This document shows positions 24,188-31,919 of a stretch of DNA of 60,789 nucleotides, one piece after another (within the stretch, counting starts at the first letter, position 1; each line of letters opens with the position of its first letter). Under the pieces are notes generated by a model. It saw nothing but the letters and a program-made list of their open reading frames with translations, was not told where the DNA came from and made no database searches. The stretch is from Agromyces seonyuensis (GTDB lineage Bacteria > Actinomycetota > Actinomycetes > Actinomycetales > Microbacteriaceae), in the NCBI RefSeq assembly GCF_009789225.1, contig NZ_WSTA01000010.1, positions 1 through 60,789 on the forward strand. The letters are read 5' to 3'. Made by a program: the position numbers and the translations under genes.

Positions 24188-24931
24188 ATGGCCTGGAGCA
24201 CGCGGGAGCTCGCCGAGCTGGCGGGCACGACCGTGAACACCGTCCGGCACTACCACCAGGTCGGGCTGCTGGCCGAGCCCGAGCGCAGGGTCAACGGCTA
24301 CAAGCAGTACGGCGTGCCCGACCTCGTGCGGCTGCTGCGCATCCGCCGCCTCGTCGACCTCGGCATCCCGCTCGCGCGGATCGCCGAGGTCGTCGACGGC
24401 GGCGACCGGGGCGGCGACGCACTGCGCGAACTGGATGCCGAGCTGGCCGCGACCATCGAACGGCTGCGTCGCGTCCGCGAGGACATCGCCGCCATCCGGC
24501 GCGAGCGCGCCCCCGCCGATGCGCCGGCCGGGTTCGCCGAGTCGGCAGGGACGATGTCCGAGGCCGACCGGTCGATCCTGCACATCTACGGACGGCTCTA
24601 CGACGACGAGGCGATGACCGACCTCCGCCAGATGGTCACGGAGGACCCACCCGAGCTCCGCGACGCGATCGACGGCCTCCCCGCGGATGCCGACGAGGAG
24701 ACGCGTCAGCACCTCGCCGAGGCGATGGTGCCCTCGATGGTGGAGCTGCTGCGCACCTACCCGTGGCTGCGGGACCCGACGCAGCACACCGCGCGCAACG
24801 CCCGATCGGTGCAGCAGACCCTCGTCGAGGCGGTCGTCGAGCTCTACAACCCGGCGCAGCTCGACGTGTTCGCCCGCACGAGCGCACTCGCGCTCGAGCG
24901 GATCCGCCGCGACGACGAGGCCGACGGCTGA
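24188..24931 (+). CDS. MerR family transcriptional regulator
   Basis: The 247-aa protein has the MerR DNA-binding domain at 1-70 (STRELAELAGTTVNTVRHYH, QVGLLAEPERRVNGYKQYG, IRRLVDLGIPLARI), a coiled-coil dimerisation helix (~85-115) and a C-terminal helical effector domain of ~130 residues with no cysteine cluster. A drug-like ligand is therefore more likely than a metal. GAGGAGG precedes the ATG. It probably activates the efflux gene through the 19-bp-spacer promoter at 23440-23470. Confidence 0.9.
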   Translation: MAWSTRELAELAGTTVNTVRHYHQVGLLAEPERRVNGYKQYGVPDLVRLLRIRRLVDLGIPLARIAEVVDGGDRGGDALRELDAELAATIERLRRVREDIAAIRRERAPADAPAGFAESAGTMSEADRSILHIYGRLYDDEAMTDLRQMVTEDPPELRDAIDGLPADADEETRQHLAEAMVPSMVELLRTYPWLRDPTQHTARNARSVQQTLVEAVVELYNPAQLDVFARTSALALERIRRDDEADG

Positions 24932-24944
24932 CCGGTCGTGCGCG

Positions 24945-25682
24945 TCAGCAGCCCGGGTCGGAGGGGTACTCGTCGCACGTGCCGCGGACGAGTCGGGTGC
25001 TGACCTCGAAGACGCGGATCTCGTACGGTGCGGCGGTCGCGACGACCGTGCCCGCGACGGGGATCCAGTTGCTGCCGTTGAACGAGTACTCGGCGGTGAA
25101 GTCGACGGCGAGCTGCACCGTGTAGGTGCCGCGCTCGTCGTAGGCGTGCTCCGCGGCGGGGCCGTCGAGCGAGTCGGATGCTCCGTCGCCGAAGTCCCAG
25201 CGGGCGAGTGCGGGGGTGAAACGCACGTCGGCCGGGCGATCGAGGAGGGTTCCGGCGACGACGTGCTGCTCGGTGCCGACCGCCGTGAAGGCGATCGGGC
25301 GGTGCTCCAGGCCGCCGCCGTGGGGGAGCGAGTCGGCGACCGGCGTCACCGGCTTGAACGCCGCGAGGTCGGCGAGCGTGAGGAGCGGCTCCGGATCGCC
25401 CGGAACACCGGAACCCGCGCACACCTGTCCGTCAGGAGCGTCGCACGTGATGCTGGGCGGGCGGACCCAGTTGCTGGTGCCGGAGGAACCCCCGTTGCCC
25501 GCTCCGGATTCGCCTCCGGAGGTCTCCAGCCCGACGAGTTCAGTGTGGTCGCCCTCGTTGGAGGCCGAGTTGCCGCAATACCCGAGTGACTCCTGCCATC
25601 TTGGACAATCCGAGTCATCGACACTCGCTGTGGCCGAACCCAACGCAAGCGCGGTCACAAGCAGTAGTTCGAACCACGCCAT
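24945..25682 (-). CDS. Exported PKD-domain protein
   Basis: The 245-aa protein begins with a hydrophobic signal-like segment (MAWFELLLVTALALGSATAS). A Gly/Ser-rich region (~40-70) and a PKD-like fold (ARWDFGDGASDSLDGPAAEH then AYDERGTYTVQLAVDF, ~155-195) follow. Several cysteines (CPRWQ, CGNS, CDAP, the CDEYPSDPGC end) suggest disulfides outside the cell. Its start overlaps the 3' end of the upstream lipoprotein gene by 28 bp, so the two form an operon of surface proteins. Function unknown. Confidence 0.75.
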   Translation of the reverse strand: MAWFELLLVTALALGSATASVDDSDCPRWQESLGYCGNSASNEGDHTELVGLETSGGESGAGNGGSSGTSNWVRPPSITCDAPDGQVCAGSGVPGDPEPLLTLADLAAFKPVTPVADSLPHGGGLEHRPIAFTAVGTEQHVVAGTLLDRPADVRFTPALARWDFGDGASDSLDGPAAEHAYDERGTYTVQLAVDFTAEYSFNGSNWIPVAGTVVATAAPYEIRVFEVSTRLVRGTCDEYPSDPGC

Positions 25683-26215
25683 GATTCGTACTCCGAAATC
25701 TTCATGAGGTCGGGGTCAGAGCCCATTGCGGTTGCCGTGTAGGGCACGAACGGCTGTCGATCAGGGCTGACCATGGATTCGCCGTCGGCGTTCAGCCCGT
25801 CGAGGCCCGACAGGTCTTCGCAAATGGTGAACTGCACAAACAGAGTTTCGTCGTCATGCCAGTACTGCTGGATTTCACGCACCTCGAATGATGTCTCTCC
25901 GACGGTGTGCAACCCCGCATCTTTGAAGCCGTTGGCGTCGATGATTGCCCCATCGAGCGCGTCGTCAACGGCGACACTTTCGAAGTCTGCAACATCGACA
26001 CCGCCGCTCTGCCAGGCTCGTTGCTGCACGTCGTGGTAGCGACCGAATGCCGCCTCCGCCGCAGCCCGAGCCTCCGCCTCATCCGCGAACTCCAGCGGGG
26101 CGTTCGTCGTCGCGACCGGTTCGGGTACGTCGGCGGCGGAGCATCCGCTCATCGCCAACAGGAGGGCGAGCGCACTCGGGAGGGCCGCGGTGCGCGCGCG
26201 GTGGGTGCGGGTCAT
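25655..26215 (-). CDS. Lipoprotein of unknown function
   Basis: The 186-aa protein starts MTRTHRARTAALPSALALLL and has a lipobox LAMSGCSA with the lipidated Cys near residue 25, so it should be anchored to the outer face of the membrane. The mature part is acidic with a helix AEARAAAEAAFGRYHDVQQR, followed by a mixed segment like NTF2-fold calcium-independent lipoproteins of actinobacteria (resemblance only). The ATG at 26215 is chosen because the longer frame upstream is not protein-like. It overlaps the PKD-domain gene downstream. Confidence 0.75.
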   Translation of the reverse strand: MTRTHRARTAALPSALALLLAMSGCSAADVPEPVATTNAPLEFADEAEARAAAEAAFGRYHDVQQRAWQSGGVDVADFESVAVDDALDGAIIDANGFKDAGLHTVGETSFEVREIQQYWHDDETLFVQFTICEDLSGLDGLNADGESMVSPDRQPFVPYTATAMGSDPDLMKISEYESWRGSNYCL

Positions 26216-26312
26216 GCGGCGACCGTAGCGGACGGCCCGCGGGCTGCGGCCGGGGTTGTCCACACGCGCTCGCCGGAGTGCGCCGCCCTCGCCGTCATCG
26301 AACCGGCCCGGG

Positions 26313-26325
26313 TACCCTGGCCTTC
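26313..26325 (+). promoter_or_regulatory. Leaderless promoter of arr
   Basis: TACCCT (26313-26318) lies 7 nt before the GTG start of the rifampin ADP-ribosyltransferase gene, and there is no Shine-Dalgarno, which fits a leaderless mRNA. Confidence 0.5.
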
Positions 26326-26733
26326 GTGAGTGCAGCATCCGAAACGGGCCCGTTCTTCCACGGCACGAAGGCCGACCTCGGGGTCGGCGACCTGCTCACG
26401 GCCGGATTCCGGTCGAACTACCGGCCCGAGGTCGTCATGAACCACATCTACTTCACGGCGCTGCCCGACGGCGCCGGCCTCGCCGCCGAGCTCGCCGCCG
26501 GCGACGGCGAGCCGCGCGTGTACGAGGTCGAGCCGACCGGGTCCTTCGAGGACGACCCGAACGTCACCGACCAGAAGTTCCCGGGCAACCCGACGCGCTC
26601 CTACCGTTCGAGCGAACCCCTCCGCATCGTCGGCGAGGTGCACGACTGGACCCGGCTCACCCCCGAGGCGCTCGCCGCCTGGCACGAGCGGCTTGCGGTC
26701 ATCCGCGCCGAGCGGGGCGAGATCATCAACTGA
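26326..26733 (+). CDS. arr: NAD(+)-rifampin ADP-ribosyltransferase
   Basis: The 135-aa protein matches Arr along its whole length: GPFFHGTKADLGVGDLLTAG, FRSNYRPEVVMNHIYFTA, VYEVEPTGSFEDDPNVTD with QKFPGNPTRSYRSSEPLRIV, and GEVHDWTRLTPE. Arr transfers ADP-ribose from NAD+ to the C23 hydroxyl of rifamycins and inactivates them. The conserved His (FFHGT), Tyr and Asp of the family are present. It is a single-gene plus-strand unit with a leaderless promoter. Arr is often chromosomal in actinobacteria, so this need not be a recent acquisition. Confidence 0.95.
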   Translation: MSAASETGPFFHGTKADLGVGDLLTAGFRSNYRPEVVMNHIYFTALPDGAGLAAELAAGDGEPRVYEVEPTGSFEDDPNVTDQKFPGNPTRSYRSSEPLRIVGEVHDWTRLTPEALAAWHERLAVIRAERGEIIN

Positions 26734-26818
26734 CGGATGCCCCGTGCCGGAGCCCGGCGACCGGCGCCTCGGGGAGGACGGCGCGGCAGCGATCCGGACG
26801 GCCGTCGGCGGCCGCGGT

Positions 26819-26830
26819 TACCCTGCCCGC
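26819..26830 (+). promoter_or_regulatory. Leaderless promoter of the DUF2277 gene
   Basis: TACCCT (26819-26824) is followed by 6 nt and the ATG at 26831, with no Shine-Dalgarno. Confidence 0.5.
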
Positions 26831-27127
26831 ATGTGCCGCAACATCCACGTCCTCCACAACTTCGAGCCGCCGACGACCGACGACGAGGTCCGGGCGGCCG
26901 CGCTGCAGTTCGTCCGCAAGGTCTCGGGCTCGACGCATCCGTCGAAGGCGAACACGGCCGCGTTCGACGCCGCGATCGAGGAGATCGCCGTGGCGACCCG
27001 CCGCCTCCTCGACGGGCTCACGACGAACGCGCCGCCCCGCAACCGCGAGGCGGAGGCCGTCAAGGGGCGCCGGCGCCACGAGCAGCGCATGGAGCGCGAG
27101 GTCCGCATCCGTACGGCGACGGCGTGA
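26831..27127 (+). CDS. DUF2277 family protein
   Basis: The 98-aa protein begins MCRNIHVLHNFEPPTTDDEV and continues RAAALQFVRKVSGSTHPSKA and ATRRLLDGL, which is the DUF2277 pattern (Cys2, the RN-LHNFEPP motif). It is small, basic at the C-terminus (GRRRHEQRME) and soluble. Function unknown. Its stop codon lies inside a strong hairpin that ends the transcript. Confidence 0.88.
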   Translation: MCRNIHVLHNFEPPTTDDEVRAAALQFVRKVSGSTHPSKANTAAFDAAIEEIAVATRRLLDGLTTNAPPRNREAEAVKGRRRHEQRMEREVRIRTATA

Positions 27128-27160
27128 GCGGAACGGCGCGCTCCCCGTTCCGCTCACGCC
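27121..27160. terminator. Bidirectional hairpin after DUF2277 gene
   Basis: GGCGTGAGCGGAAC (27121-27134) and GTTCCGCTCACGCC (27147-27160) form a perfect 14-bp stem with a 12-nt loop. It includes the DUF2277 stop codon and separates two convergent genes (DUF2277 and the SDR). Confidence 0.7.
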
Positions 27161-27187
27161 GATGAGCATCGCCGGCTCGCGCCGGGC

Positions 27188-27973
27188 TCAGCGCACCTGG
27201 TCGGTCGGGCGGATGAGCAGTTCGTTGACGGAGACGTGCTCGGGCTGGCGGAGGGCGTAGAGCACCGCTTCGGCGATGTCGTCGGCCTGCAGCGTGCGCA
27301 TGGAGTCGCCGATCTCAGCGGCCGCCGCGCGCATCGCCGGGTCGGTGAGGTGGCTCGTCAGCTCGGTGGCGACGAACCCGGGTTCGACGACGGTCACGCG
27401 AACGCCCTGCGCGGTCACCTCCTGGCGCAGCGACTCCGTGAAGGCACTCACGCCGAACTTCGTCGCCGAGTACACGCCGCTGCCGAGCGAGGCGATGCGC
27501 CCCGACGTCGAGGACACCTGGATGACGTGGCCGCGCGCGGCGATGAGGGCGGGCAGCGCCGCGTGCACGGCGTACATCGAGCCGAGCAGATTCGTCTGCA
27601 CCATCCGCTCCCACGCGGCGAGGTCGGCGCCGAGGATCATGCCGTTCAGCATGAGGCCGGCGTTGCTGACGAGCACGTCGAGCCGACCGAACCGCTCGAG
27701 GGTGCGCGCGACCGCGCCGACCACCGAGGCGGCGTCGGTGACATCCAGCTCGATCGGCAGGATGACGCCGGGGGCGGCATCCTCGATCTCGCCGAGCCGC
27801 TCGACGCGACGCGCGCCGACGGCGACGCGGTAGCCCGCGTGGGAGAGCGCGAGCGCGGTGGCGTGGCCGATGCCGGAGGACGCCCCGGTGACGAAGGCGA
27901 CCGGCCCGGCGGCGTCGGTCGCTGCGGCTGCGGTGTCGGCGGCTGCGGTCTCGGGGGTGGGGATGCTGGACAT
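27188..27973 (-). CDS. Short-chain dehydrogenase/reductase (SDR)
   Basis: The 261-aa protein has the classical SDR features: nucleotide-binding VTGASSGIGHATALALS (~29-45), LVSNAGL (NAG motif), catalytic Ser in VIQVSSTSGRI and the Y-x-x-x-K pair in YSATKFGVSAF, then VEPGFVATEL. It is probably NADP-dependent, because AVGARRVERL follows the second strand. GAGGAG precedes the ATG at 27973. The substrate cannot be told. It is divergent from the gene at 28123. Confidence 0.92.
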   Translation of the reverse strand: MSSIPTPETAAADTAAAATDAAGPVAFVTGASSGIGHATALALSHAGYRVAVGARRVERLGEIEDAAPGVILPIELDVTDAASVVGAVARTLERFGRLDVLVSNAGLMLNGMILGADLAAWERMVQTNLLGSMYAVHAALPALIAARGHVIQVSSTSGRIASLGSGVYSATKFGVSAFTESLRQEVTAQGVRVTVVEPGFVATELTSHLTDPAMRAAAAEIGDSMRTLQADDIAEAVLYALRQPEHVSVNELLIRPTDQVR

Positions 27974-28122
27974 GGGAGGCTCCTCGTCTCGTGCGACTGC
28001 CCGCGAACGGGCTCGCTCAGACAGACCGGGGAGCGGCCGCGGTTGTGACACGGGCCGGGTCCGGAGCAAAGTTCGTCATCCGTTCCCTTGCCCGGGTCGG
28101 GTCGGGGCCGCACAATGCATGA

Positions 28123-28464
28123 ATGGGCGACCCAGTGGAACGCAATGCGATCGCGAACGTCATCGAGCGGCTCGTCGAACGCTTCCCCACGCTGACGCGC
28201 GAGCGGGTGGAGGCCGTCGTCGGGGAAGAGGCCGAGCGCCTCGCCGACGGGCGGGTGCGGGAGTACATCCCGGCGCTCGTGGAGCACGCGGCCGACGAAC
28301 GCCTCCGGCTGGAGGGCGAGCCGTTGCCCGTCGTCGACGACTCGGAGGCCCCCGCCGTCGTGCAGGACGACGGCGATTCGCTCGACCCGAGCGAGGTCGA
28401 ACGCCGTCAGCGCGAGCAGCACGCCGGCTTCCTCTTCGGCGACCTCGGCGGCGGACCGTCCTGA
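28123..28464 (+). CDS. Small protein with three-helix-bundle dimerisation-like domain
   Basis: The 113-aa protein has NAIANVIERLVERFPTLTRE and RVREYIPALVEHAADERLRL, the pattern of the actinobacterial 'three-helix bundle dimerization' proteins (RFP...V...V......R...F.P.LVE). An acidic tail with VVDDSEAP and a C-terminal GFLFGDLGGG follow. It is soluble with no catalytic motif. The family's function is unclear. Confidence 0.6.
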   Translation: MGDPVERNAIANVIERLVERFPTLTRERVEAVVGEEAERLADGRVREYIPALVEHAADERLRLEGEPLPVVDDSEAPAVVQDDGDSLDPSEVERRQREQHAGFLFGDLGGGPS

Positions 28465-28470
28465 TCGCTC

Positions 28471-28530
28471 GGGCCGCGCTCGTTCGAACCGCGCTCGCTC
28501 GGCCCGCGCTCCTTCGGCCCGCCTTCGCTC
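28471..28530. repeat. 15-bp tandem repeat, four copies
   Basis: Units at 28471, 28486, 28501 and 28516 follow the pattern G(G/A)(G/C)CCGCGCTCSYTC (for example GGCCCGCGCTCCTTC) with a few substitutions. The array fills the gap between the convergent 3' ends of the 28123 gene and the MBL-fold gene and touches the latter's stop codon. Confidence 0.75.
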
Positions 28531-29167
28531 AGACCTCGAACGACTCGCCGGGGGAGAGGGGCACGAACGAACCGCCGCCCTGCTCGACGGCCCACGTCAG
28601 CCGGCCGTCGGCCATCGCCTTGCCCGGTCCCGAGAGCACGGCGTCGTGCACGGCGAAGACGCGCTTCGGCGCGACCTCCAGCACGTAGTCCATCGTCTCG
28701 GCGATCTTCATCCACGGGGCGCCCGCGGGCGCCGCGAGTACGTCGACGGGCTCCGGCGGCACCGCGAAGGAGTCGCCCGAGTAGGCGAAGACGCCGTTCA
28801 CGAGCACGCCGAGGTTGTCGACGACGGGGATCGTCGAGTGGATGACCGCGTGCCGGCCGCCGTAGAAGCGCAGTGCGAACGGACCGACGACGACCTCGTC
28901 GCCCGCGTGCACGACCTCCACCGGTGCGTACTCGCCGACCGCGGCGGCGACGCCCGCCGCGCCGAACACGCGGGCATCCGGGCTCGCCGCGAGGATCGAC
29001 GCGAGCTGCTCGGGCGTCCAGTGGTCGGGATGCTCGTGCGTGATGACGACGGCCGCGACGCCCTCGGGGCCGGGAACGAGCCGGGAGAAGTTGCCCGGGT
29101 CGACGACGAGCTTCGAGCCGGCCTCTTCGAGGACGAGTTCGGCGTGTTCGAACTTGGTGATGCGCAT
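28529..29167 (-). CDS. MBL-fold metallo-hydrolase
   Basis: The 212-aa protein has the metallo-beta-lactamase core: KLVVDPGNFSR, the metal motif ITHEHPDHW (HxHxDH), GGRHAVIHSTIPV, GVFAYSGDSFAVP and FAVHDAVLSGPG. Its short size and PEPVDVLAAPAGAPWMKIAE resemble the UlaG/YddR-like L-ascorbate-lactonase-type hydrolases used as general MBL proteins in actinobacteria. Substrate unknown; cytosolic. Confidence 0.88.
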   Translation of the reverse strand: MRITKFEHAELVLEEAGSKLVVDPGNFSRLVPGPEGVAAVVITHEHPDHWTPEQLASILAASPDARVFGAAGVAAAVGEYAPVEVVHAGDEVVVGPFALRFYGGRHAVIHSTIPVVDNLGVLVNGVFAYSGDSFAVPPEPVDVLAAPAGAPWMKIAETMDYVLEVAPKRVFAVHDAVLSGPGKAMADGRLTWAVEQGGGSFVPLSPGESFEV

Positions 29168-29267
29168 GGCATCCAGTCGACACCCGGCCGCCCGCGCGGC
29201 GCAAGCCGGGCATCGCCCGCCGGCCGGCCCGGGCGGCGGCGTGGCGGGAACGCGCCCAACGGCCGCT

Positions 29268-29280
29268 TATGCTGGCCCGC
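29268..29280 (+). promoter_or_regulatory. Leaderless promoter of the lipid kinase gene
   Basis: TATGCT (29268-29273) is followed by 7 nt and the ATG at 29281, without a Shine-Dalgarno. Confidence 0.5.
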
Positions 29281-30186
29281 ATGCCCTCGACGCAACGGCG
29301 CCTCGTCGTCGCCATCAACCCCGCCGCCTCCTTCGGCCGCCACCTCTCGGTCGGCCCCGAGGTCGCGCGACGGTTGGCGGCCGAGGGGTACGACGTCTCC
29401 ATCGCGCGCGAGGCGAACTGGGAACTGCTCGAGCGGGAGGTCCGCCACGCGGTCTCGCTCGGCACCGACGGCCTCGTCGTGGTCGGCGGCGACGGCATGG
29501 CGACCCTCGGCGTCAACGCGCTCGTCGGCACGGACATCCCGCTCGGCATCGTCGCCGCGGGCACGGGCAACGACTTCGCGCGGGCCCTCGGGCTGCCGTT
29601 CGAGGATCCGATGGCGGGGCTCGACCACCTGCTCGGCGCGCTCGAGCGCGACGCCGTGCCCGTCGACACGGCCCTCGTGCGCCACGGCGATCAGGAGATC
29701 TCGTACGGCTGCGTGCTCTCCGCGGGCTTCGACGCCCGGGTCAACGAGCGGGCGAACCGGATGCGCCGCCCCCGCGGCGCGAGTCGGTACACGATCGCGC
29801 TCGTGCGCGAGCTCGCGACCTTCCGGCCCCGCCGCTACCGGCTGACGATCGACGACGGCGAACCCCGCGAGCTCGGCGCGATGCTCATCTCCGTCGCGAA
29901 CGGCACGTCGATCGGCGGCGGGATGCGGATCGTGCCGCAGGCCTCCCTCGACGACGGGCTGCTCGACGTCTTCGTCGTGCACCCGATCAGCAAGCTCGAG
30001 CTGCTGCGGGTCTTCCCGAAGGTGTTCGCCGGCACCCACATCGACCACCCCGCCGTCGAGTTCGTGCAGGCGAAGCGGGTGCGGCTCGAATCGGAGGATG
30101 CCGTCGCCTACGCCGACGGGGAGCGCATCGGCGCCCTGCCGGTCGAGGTCGAGGTGCGCCCCGCGTCCCTCCGCGTCTTCCGCTGA
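29281..30186 (+). CDS. Diacylglycerol kinase family lipid kinase
   Basis: The 301-aa protein has INPAASFGRH at the start and VVVGGDGMATLGVNAL (the GGDGT-like nucleotide-binding loop, here GGDGM). It also has GIVAAGTGNDFARALGLP, LSAGFDARVNERAN and ISVANGTSIGGGMRIVPQAS, ending with VAYADGERIGALPVEVEVRP. These are the DAGK catalytic and C-terminal domain signatures of YegS/DgkB-type kinases, which phosphorylate diacylglycerol or related lipids with ATP at the membrane face. The Thr to Met change in GGDGT is a mild oddity. Confidence 0.93.
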   Translation: MPSTQRRLVVAINPAASFGRHLSVGPEVARRLAAEGYDVSIAREANWELLEREVRHAVSLGTDGLVVVGGDGMATLGVNALVGTDIPLGIVAAGTGNDFARALGLPFEDPMAGLDHLLGALERDAVPVDTALVRHGDQEISYGCVLSAGFDARVNERANRMRRPRGASRYTIALVRELATFRPRRYRLTIDDGEPRELGAMLISVANGTSIGGGMRIVPQASLDDGLLDVFVVHPISKLELLRVFPKVFAGTHIDHPAVEFVQAKRVRLESEDAVAYADGERIGALPVEVEVRPASLRVFR

Positions 30187-30219
30187 CGCCTGCCGCCCCC
30201 GACCGTCCCCACCATCATT

Positions 30220-30281
30220 CGCGAGTGGGTAGGTATGGCGGGTCGGGCGACGCCTCGACCCGCTATACCTACCCACTCGCG
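30220..30281. repeat. Large palindrome with 26-bp arms
   Basis: The left arm 30220-30245 begins CGCGAGTGGGTAGGTATGGC and the right arm 30256-30281 ends GCTATACCTACCCACTCGCG. The arms match except for one G.T position, and the loop is 10 nt. It lies between convergent genes and may act as a bidirectional terminator or be a dispersed palindromic repeat of this lineage. Confidence 0.8.
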
Positions 30282-30329
30282 GTGCGAATGGATGGGCCGG
30301 GAGCGCTGCGGCGGAGGAGGAGCATGAGC

Positions 30330-30359
30330 GCGGGGCCCGGGCCGAAGCCCGGACCCCGC
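30330..30359 (-). terminator. Hairpin terminator of the heptad-repeat protein gene
   Basis: GCGGGGCCCGGGC (30330-30342) and GCCCGGACCCCGC (30347-30359) pair with one mismatch around a CGAA loop, 24 bp beyond the stop of the minus-strand gene. There is no U-tract, as is common in high-GC genomes. Confidence 0.5.
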
Positions 30360-30383
30360 GTCGCCGTGCGTCGGTACGACGGA

Positions 30384-31919
30384 TCAGGCCGCCGCGACGG
30401 CCATCCCGGTGCGGAAGCGCACGCGGTGCACGACCCAGGCGGCGATCGCCGCGAGCACGATGCCGGCGGCGACGAGCATCCAGGGCAGGAGCGCGGCGGG
30501 CGCGACGCCCGCGGCGCCGGCGGCGAGGTCGGCGGAACCGGCGGCGACCTGCCCGTTGCCGTCGTCGAGCGCCACGGCGCCGTCGGCGAGAGTGCCGGCT
30601 CCGGCCACGAGTTCGCTCGCGCCCGAGGAGAGCGACGCGGCGCCCTCGGCGAGCTCGGCCGAGCCGGACGCGAGGTCGAGGCCGCCCTGCTCGAGCGTGC
30701 CGGTTCCCGCGGCGAGCGCGCCCGCGCCGCTCGAGAGGTTCGCGGCCCCGTTCGAGACCTTCAGCGCACCGGCCGAGAGCTCGTCGGTCTTGCCGGCCAG
30801 CGTCGAGACGCCGGCGGCGAGGTCGCCGGTCTTGACGGAGAGCAGCGCCGTGCCGTCCGCGAGCTCGCGCGCCTTGCCGTCGAGCTCCGCCGCACCGGCC
30901 GCGAGCTGCGCGGCGCCGGCGTCGAGCTTGGGCAGCTTGTCCGCAGCCAGGAGCGCCTGGGTGCCGTCGGCCTGCAGCGCGCTCGCGCCGGCGGCGATCC
31001 GGGCGGCGTAGTAGCCGAGCGGCGGCTGCTTCGGGTCGAGCACCGTGGTGCCGCTCGCGGCGACCAGTCGCCCGGCGCCCGTCGAGAGCGCGGGTGCCGA
31101 CGAGATGAGCGTCTGCAGTCCGGTGATCTGGGCGGTGAGCTGGGCGCGGGTGGCGGCGAGGTCGCCGGTCGCGTCGGCGGGGATGGAGTCGCGGGCCGCC
31201 GTCGTCGAGGCGAGGGCCGACTGCAGGGCGGGCAGCACGCCCGCGTTGAAGGCCTGCTGCTGGGCGGCGTAGCCGGAGAGCTGGGCGTTGAACGTCGAGA
31301 GCCCGGACTGGAAGCCCGAAGCGCCCGCGGCGAGCTCGCCGACCTTGGCGTCGAGCTGCACGACGCCCTGGTGCACGGCGGCGGTGCCCTCCGCGACGTC
31401 CGCAGCACCGCTCGAGAGGGGCGCGGTGCCTTCCGCGACGAGACGGCCGGCGCCGGTCGCGACGGTCCAGGCGCCGTCGGAGAGGGCATTCGCGCCGCTC
31501 GAGGCGCGGTCGGCGCCCGCGGCGAGGTCGCCCGCACCGGTGGACGCCCTGAGGGCGCCGGCGGCGAGGTCGCCCGCCCCGAGCACGAGCGAGTCGGCAC
31601 CGGCTGCGGCCTTGGTCGCTCCCTCGCTCAGCTGGGCGGCGCCGGACGCGGCGGAGTCGGCACCGTCCGCGAGCAGCACCGCTCCGGCGTCGAGGTCGCT
31701 CGCGCCGTTCGCGAGGGTCTCGGCGCCGGCCGAGAGCTCCGTGGCTCCGGCGCCTGCCCGGGACGCCCCGTCGGAGAGCTGCGCGGCTCCGGCCGAGAGC
31801 TTCCCGGTCGCGAGGAGGAAGAACGCCGTGGCCCCCACGAGGGCGACGGCGAGCAGGATTGCGGCGATGCGGACGCCGAGCCCGTGCCGATGCGGGAGGG
31901 CGTGATCGGTTCTCGTCAT
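30384..31919 (-). CDS. Membrane protein with X-X-X-Leu-X-X-Gly heptad repeats (YhgE/Pip-like)
   Basis: The 511-aa protein has one N-terminal membrane helix (IAAILLAVALVGATAFFLLA, ~18-37), a long extracytoplasmic stretch and a C-terminal helix (LLPWMLVAAGIVLAAIAAWV). The middle is built of Ala/Gly/Ser/Leu heptads such as GAAQLSDGASRAGAGATEL and GALKVSNGAANLSSGAGAL, in two blocks split by a globular insert (~190-300). This is the YhgE/Pip-associated heptad repeat pattern of Gram-positive surface proteins. AGGAG precedes the ATG. Function unknown; probably a fibre-like or secretion-related envelope protein. Confidence 0.85.
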   Translation of the reverse strand: MTRTDHALPHRHGLGVRIAAILLAVALVGATAFFLLATGKLSAGAAQLSDGASRAGAGATELSAGAETLANGASDLDAGAVLLADGADSAASGAAQLSEGATKAAAGADSLVLGAGDLAAGALRASTGAGDLAAGADRASSGANALSDGAWTVATGAGRLVAEGTAPLSSGAADVAEGTAAVHQGVVQLDAKVGELAAGASGFQSGLSTFNAQLSGYAAQQQAFNAGVLPALQSALASTTAARDSIPADATGDLAATRAQLTAQITGLQTLISSAPALSTGAGRLVAASGTTVLDPKQPPLGYYAARIAAGASALQADGTQALLAADKLPKLDAGAAQLAAGAAELDGKARELADGTALLSVKTGDLAAGVSTLAGKTDELSAGALKVSNGAANLSSGAGALAAGTGTLEQGGLDLASGSAELAEGAASLSSGASELVAGAGTLADGAVALDDGNGQVAAGSADLAAGAAGVAPAALLPWMLVAAGIVLAAIAAWVVHRVRFRTGMAVAAA

